Shown one piece after another: positions 6,878-9,880 of a DNA stretch of 9,880 nucleotides. Location of the stretch: positions 1 through 9,880 of the forward strand of contig SLCJ01000413.1 in the NCBI GenBank assembly GCA_007125835.1, in the 5' to 3' direction. Made by a program: the position numbers and the translations under genes. Position 1 is the first letter of the stretch. Each line of letters starts with the position of its first letter. The stretch comes from Verrucomicrobiales bacterium (GTDB lineage Bacteria > Verrucomicrobiota > Verrucomicrobiia > Verrucomicrobiales > SLCJ01). A model generated the notes under the pieces. That model saw only the letters and a program-made list of their open reading frames with translations. It was not told the DNA's origin and made no database searches.

Positions 6878-6885
6878 GGCTACAT

Positions 6886-6890
6886 CCTCC
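6886..6890 (-). promoter_or_regulatory. Shine-Dalgarno site of the fructosamine-kinase gene
   Basis: Read on the minus strand, GGAGG lies 8 nt before the ATG at 6877. This fixes the start and shows that the host does use Shine-Dalgarno pairing, in contrast to the + strand genes upstream. Confidence 0.7.
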
Positions 6891-7035
6891 GTTCCCTGTG
6901 GCCCGCCGCAAGTCGAAAGTCCACGCGCCCCTCACCTGCCCCTGGCAACGCCCCCCGCCCGGAACCACTCCACAGCCCGCTACCCGACCCTCACAGAGCC
7001 TCAACCCCCACACCCACGCCGCCATCCACCGCGCG

Positions 7036-7103
7036 GAAAATTCACAAAAATGCCGGCTGCTCAGTCGAATAAAGCTTGACATCACCTGGCAAATGCCTAG
7101 AGT
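7036..7103 (+). promoter_or_regulatory. rpoA-rplQ promoter with possible UP element
   Basis: A perfect -35 box TTGACA (7076-7081) is followed after a 16-nt spacer by TAGAGT (7098-7103), which matches 4 of 6 bases of TATAAT. The predicted start is near 7110, giving a 5' UTR of about 100 nt. A-rich patches at 7036-7051 and 7070-7073 lie where an UP element for the alpha subunit would be, so alpha may influence its own promoter (inference). The rest of the divergent gap (6891-7035) is C-rich. I saw only a very weak TTGAGG/TAGCGG pair there for the divergent kinase gene. Confidence 0.55.
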
Positions 7104-7109
7104 CGCCAC

Positions 7110-7213
7110 CCCGCGAGCGTCCCGAAACGGCCGTCGGTCTCTGCAAGGATCGCCTCCCCATAGGAGGAAATCCCGGCTCGCCAGAGGAAACCCGGCCATC
7201 CCCATACCCAAAC
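7110..7213 (+). promoter_or_regulatory. Structured 5' leader of rpoA
   Basis: The predicted leader holds a small hairpin, CCTCC-CCATA-GGAGG (7153-7167), whose right arm is a strong anti-16S-like sequence placed 46 nt upstream of the rpoA ATG. That is too far for normal initiation, and no start codon lies at the proper distance from it. Two direct repeats follow, GAGGAAATCCCGG (7164-7176) and GAGGAAACCCGG (7184-7195), set 20 bp apart. The 18 nt directly before the ATG have no Shine-Dalgarno site. The layout could be a ribosome standby site or a protein-binding operator. It does not match a riboswitch class I know. Confidence 0.4.
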
Positions 7214-8293
7214 ATGTCCATCAAACTTGCCCGGTTCGAAGTCCCGAACACCTTGGTCTGCGAAGAAGAAACCGCAACCGACACCTACGCCAAATTCATC
7301 GCCGAACCCTTTGAGACCGGCTACGGCCACACCATCGGCAACTCCCTCCGCCGCATCCTCCTCTCCTCCCTTGAGGGTGCCGCAATCACCTCCGTCAAAA
7401 TCACCGGAGCCCAGCACGAGTTCGCTTCCCTCCCGGGTGTCGTCGAAGATGTGACCGAAATCATCCTCAACCTGAAAAAGGTCAAGTTCCGCCACCACGG
7501 CGAATCCAAGGAGCCGCGCGTGCTTTCCATCAGCGTCGAAAAGGAAGGTGTCGTGACCGCCGCTGACATCACCGAGGACAATTTTTACGAGGTTGTAAAC
7601 AAGGACCAGCACATCTGCACCATCGACCGCAAAACCCGCTTCGATGCCGAACTCGAAGTTCGCGTCGGCCGCGGATTCAACACCGGTGAGGAGAACAAAT
7701 ACAAGGATATGCCCATCGGCGTCATCGCCATGGATTCCATTTTCTCCCCCGTCGTGCGCGTCAAATACTCCGTGGACGCCACCCGCGTCGGCCAGAACAC
7801 CGAATATGACAAACTCGTTCTTGAAATCTGGACCGACAACCGCATCAGCCCGCGCAATGCCCTGCTCCACGCCTCGGCCATTCTCCGCCACCACCTCGAC
7901 GTTTTCGTGAATTACGATGATTCGCAGATCGAGTTCGAAGCGGCACCGGAGTCGCAGAGCGAAGAGAACGCGGAACTGCGCCGCCTGCTCAACATGAGCG
8001 TCAACGAAATCGAGCTTTCCGTACGCGCTGCCAACTGCCTCAACAACGCCAACATCGGCACCGTCGGCCAGCTGGCACTCAAAAGCGAGGCCGAGATGCT
8101 CAAATACCGCAACTTCGGCAAAAAGTCCCTCAACGAAATCAAAGACAAGCTGCAAGATCTGGGCCTCGGCCTGGGCATGACCTTCGACCCGTCCATGCTC
8201 GACTCCTCCGCCCCGTCCAGCCCGCTCGCCGCCAACGCCAAGGACGACGAGTTCGGCAACCTGATCGAAGGCAATCTCGACGACAACGACTGA
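7214..8293 (+). CDS. rpoA: DNA-directed RNA polymerase subunit alpha
   Basis: The 359-residue protein forms the alpha dimer that nucleates RNA polymerase assembly and touches UP elements and activators. The N-terminal domain (1-235) has the expected F-I-A-E-P-F-E-T-G-Y-G-H-T-I-G-N-S-L-R-R-I-L-L-S-S-L-E-G core, given here as residues 28-54. The C-terminal domain (261-322) keeps the DNA-contacting R-A-A-N-C-L (R271, the counterpart of E. coli R265) and the G-K-K-S-L-N-E-I-K helix. The two are joined by an acidic linker. An acidic, serine-rich tail of about 35 residues follows the usual end at G-L-G-M. The ATG at 7214 is chosen because homology starts at M-S-I-K-L. The frame is open to 7076, but that would place the start on the -35 box. 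rplQ follows after 34 nt, as in most bacteria. The rpsM-rpsK-rpsD genes that commonly precede rpoA are absent here, replaced by the divergent kinase gene. Confidence 0.98.
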   Translation: MSIKLARFEVPNTLVCEEETATDTYAKFIAEPFETGYGHTIGNSLRRILLSSLEGAAITSVKITGAQHEFASLPGVVEDVTEIILNLKKVKFRHHGESKEPRVLSISVEKEGVVTAADITEDNFYEVVNKDQHICTIDRKTRFDAELEVRVGRGFNTGEENKYKDMPIGVIAMDSIFSPVVRVKYSVDATRVGQNTEYDKLVLEIWTDNRISPRNALLHASAILRHHLDVFVNYDDSQIEFEAAPESQSEENAELRRLLNMSVNEIELSVRAANCLNNANIGTVGQLALKSEAEMLKYRNFGKKSLNEIKDKLQDLGLGLGMTFDPSMLDSSAPSSPLAANAKDDEFGNLIEGNLDDND

Positions 8294-8327
8294 ACCCGCG
8301 CCAGAGGCATACGCCCGCCCTACGACC

Positions 8328-8966
8328 ATGAGACACCAACGCAAGACCGTCAAACTCCAGCGCCGCGCCGACCACCGCCGCGCGCTCCTCGCCAACCTGC
8401 TCTGCTCGCTCATTCGGCACAGAAGGATCCGCACCACCCTGGCCAAAGCCAAGGCCATGCGCCCGCTGGCAGACAAACTCGTCACCCTCGGCAAGCGCGG
8501 CGACCTGCACTCCCGCCGCCTGGCCATCGCCAAGGTGCGCGACAAGGACGCGGTGAAGATTCTCTTCGCCACAATCGCGCCCGCCGCCGCCAACCGTCAG
8601 GGTGGCTACACCCGCATCATCAAACTCGGACCCCGCCTCAGCGACTCCGCCCCCATGGCGCTGATCGAGTGGGTCGACCTGCCGGTCAATTTCGGCGATG
8701 AAGATGTTGAGGTCGAGGTGGCCAAGCCGGAAGCAAAAACGAAGGCAAATACGGAAACCAAGTCTGAAGCCGCCACCGACACACAGGCCGCCGATTCCCC
8801 TGCGGAAAGCGAAGCCACCGTCGCGGAAACGGAAGCCGGGACCACCGCCGAAGCCGAACAGGCCGAGCCGGATGCCACCACCGAAGCCGAGCCAGAGCCG
8901 ACTGCCGAAGGAAGCGCCACCGAAACGGAAGCAGCGGCAGAGGACGAGGACAAAAAGCCCTCCTGA
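8328..8966 (+). CDS. rplQ: Ribosomal protein L17 (bL17) with long acidic tail
   Basis: Residues 1-117 are a complete bL17, a large-subunit protein near the exit tunnel. Visible are the M-R-H-Q-R-K-T-V-K-L start, the signature R-T-T-L-A-K-A-K-A-M-R-P-L-A-D-K-L-V-T (residues 35-53), and the closing G-G-Y-T-R-I-I-K-L-G-P-R-L-S-D-S-A-P-M segment ending in W-V-D-L. The protein then continues for about 90 residues of low-complexity sequence rich in Glu, Ala and Thr, with roughly 28 acidic to 6 basic residues from position 124 on. The tail is probably disordered and solvent-facing. Normal bL17 has about 115-130 residues, so this is nearly double. The reading frame and codon bias continue without a break, so this is not a frameshift artefact. 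It is cotranscribed with rpoA. No Shine-Dalgarno site at normal spacing is visible. Confidence 0.96.
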   Translation: MRHQRKTVKLQRRADHRRALLANLLCSLIRHRRIRTTLAKAKAMRPLADKLVTLGKRGDLHSRRLAIAKVRDKDAVKILFATIAPAAANRQGGYTRIIKLGPRLSDSAPMALIEWVDLPVNFGDEDVEVEVAKPEAKTKANTETKSEAATDTQAADSPAESEATVAETEAGTTAEAEQAEPDATTEAEPEPTAEGSATETEAAAEDEDKKPS

Positions 8967-8994
8967 CTCCCCCTCACAAGCTGAGATTCATACA

Positions 8995-9030
8995 AGCCTT
9001 TGTCACTTCCCCGCCGAAGTGACAAAGGCT
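8995..9030. terminator. Perfect 15-bp hairpin between rplQ and apbE
   Basis: AGCCTTTGTCACTTC (8995-9009) and GAAGTGACAAAGGCT (9016-9030) are exact reverse complements around the 6-nt loop CCCGCC. The hairpin begins 28 nt after the rplQ stop and lies between convergent genes, the expected place for a shared bidirectional terminator. The following bases are only mildly T-rich on the + strand (ATGTCTTTGT) and not T-rich on the minus strand, so it is not a textbook intrinsic terminator. The palindrome also encodes the last residues and the stop codon of the minus-strand gene. Confidence 0.65.
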
Positions 9031-9860
9031 ATGTCTTTGTGGCGCTCGCATACGGCGGCCACCTCCTGATCATTCAGAATCAGGAATGCGGTGGAAAAGG
9101 CATCGGCCACCGAGGCCAGCTCGGCACGAACCCAGCACTGCTTTCGGCGCACCGCCGGCTTGCCGGTGCGCGGATCGATGATGTGCGCCCCGCGCACCGC
9201 CAAGCCGGAACCCGACAGCGCCTCGTCGCGCAGCATCAACGGCTCCGCAGCATCCCCCACCGACACCGGCCATCCCCTCCCGTCCGGCCCCGAACCGACC
9301 GCGAGCACTGTGCTCTCGCCGGCATTGATCAGAAAATTATCCATCTCCTCCCAGGCTTTGATCGAAATCGCCGCCTGATCCGCTGCATACCCTTTGCCCA
9401 CACCGCCGAAATCCACCACCACCCCATCCACCTGCACACCGACGCTCAAGCCCTCGACATCAATTTCCAACTGCTCCATCCCACTGCACGCCCGCGCTGC
9501 CCTCCACTCCGCCCGCGCGGGCCGCCCCCCCTCGGCCCGCGCGCGGCTCCAGCAATCGTGAAGCGCTCCAAGCGCCACGTCAAACGCGCCACCCGTAGCC
9601 TCGTGCACATCGCGGGCCAGCATCAGGCAATCCATGGCGCCGGGTCCCACACGCGTCCGACCTCCGGCAGGCAGCCCATTGATCCGTCCCACATCGCTAT
9701 CGCTGCGGAACCGACTCAGCTCGTTCTCCAGCAGGTCCACTTCCCGGAACGCGCGGCGGGCCGCCCATGCCGCACCCGCCTCATCCTCGCTGGCCACAAA
9801 CAACTGCCAGGGCGACGCCATCGCCTGATGCGAAAATCTGCTTACCGACAAAGAGGCCAT
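9003..9860 (-). CDS. apbE: FAD:protein FMN transferase (ApbE family)
   Basis: ApbE enzymes split FAD and attach FMN to a threonine or serine of target flavoproteins, such as Rnf/Nqr subunits or FMN-binding-domain reductases. The 285-residue product shows the family pattern in order: L-S-R-F-R-S-D-S-D-V-G-R-I-N (48-61), T-G-G-A-F-D-V-A-L-G-A-L (89-100), V-D-F-G-G-V-G-K-G-Y-A-A-D (149-161), H-I-I-D-P-R-T-G-K-P (226-235), and the Mg-binding V-A-D-A-F-S-T-A (251-258). The usual N-x-G-G is N-A-G-E-S at 179-183, a departure at a conserved glycine. There is no signal peptide or lipobox, so a cytoplasmic location is likely, and the length is on the short side. No flavoprotein target is encoded in the window. 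The start is supported by a Shine-Dalgarno site, although a second ATG 13 codons downstream is possible. Confidence 0.92.
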   Translation of the reverse strand: MASLSVSRFSHQAMASPWQLFVASEDEAGAAWAARRAFREVDLLENELSRFRSDSDVGRINGLPAGGRTRVGPGAMDCLMLARDVHEATGGAFDVALGALHDCWSRARAEGGRPARAEWRAARACSGMEQLEIDVEGLSVGVQVDGVVVDFGGVGKGYAADQAAISIKAWEEMDNFLINAGESTVLAVGSGPDGRGWPVSVGDAAEPLMLRDEALSGSGLAVRGAHIIDPRTGKPAVRRKQCWVRAELASVADAFSTAFLILNDQEVAAVCERHKDIAFVTSAGK

Positions 9861-9865
9861 GATCG

Positions 9866-9872
9866 CTCCCCT
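9866..9872 (-). promoter_or_regulatory. Shine-Dalgarno site of apbE
   Basis: On the minus strand AGGGGAG lies 5 nt before the ATG at 9860. This purine-rich site supports that start over the internal ATG 13 codons later. Confidence 0.6.
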
Positions 9873-9880
9873 AGGACCGC

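Noticed and set aside
7076..7213. Extended N-terminus for RpoA
   Set aside because: The extension would start inside the -35 box, and its sequence is unlike any alpha subunit; homology begins at M-S-I-K-L.
7097..8593. A 498-codon frame antisense to rpoA and rplQ
   Set aside because: It spans two certain genes and their promoter, is Val/Gly/Asp-rich and shows no domain.

Overview
The window looks like a chromosomal segment of a high-GC Gram-negative bacterium, most likely a Verrucomicrobiota member of the Akkermansia/Rubritalea/Luteolibacter kind. The reasons are the wording of RpoA, a secreted DUF6807 ('PmoA') protein, the scarcity of Shine-Dalgarno sites on the + strand, and heptad repeats in intergenic DNA. 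This placement is an inference from recall; no search was run. There is no sign of phage, plasmid, CRISPR, rRNA or tRNA genes. Most of the content is housekeeping.

Left part (1-4383, + strand): a secreted DUF6807 protein, valyl-tRNA synthetase (valS) behind a TTGACA promoter that may give a leaderless mRNA, and a small conserved-looking basic protein of 80 aa. The gap between the last two holds degenerate heptad repeats.

Middle part (4384-6877): ten perfect copies of CCGATCA plus two variant copies end 27 nt before a Nif3/YbgI-family metalloprotein gene. After a 190-nt mixed spacer comes a glutathione-peroxidase-family gene of the thiol (CysGPx) type. Its 3' end overlaps by 38 nt the 3' end of a fructosamine-kinase-family gene on the opposite strand. 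Both products fit roles in damage control: peroxide removal and repair of sugar adducts.

Right part (6878-9880): a 336-nt divergent region carries a good sigma70-like promoter and a roughly 100-nt structured leader for the rpoA-rplQ operon (RNA polymerase alpha and ribosomal protein L17). The L17 has an unusual acidic C-terminal tail of about 90 residues. A perfect 15-bp-stem hairpin separates rplQ from a convergent apbE-type FMN transferase gene and also encodes the last residues of that protein.

I found no clearly new multi-gene system. The points most worth a second look are the heptad arrays, the rpoA leader, the L17 tail, the dual-use hairpin and the small 80-aa gene.
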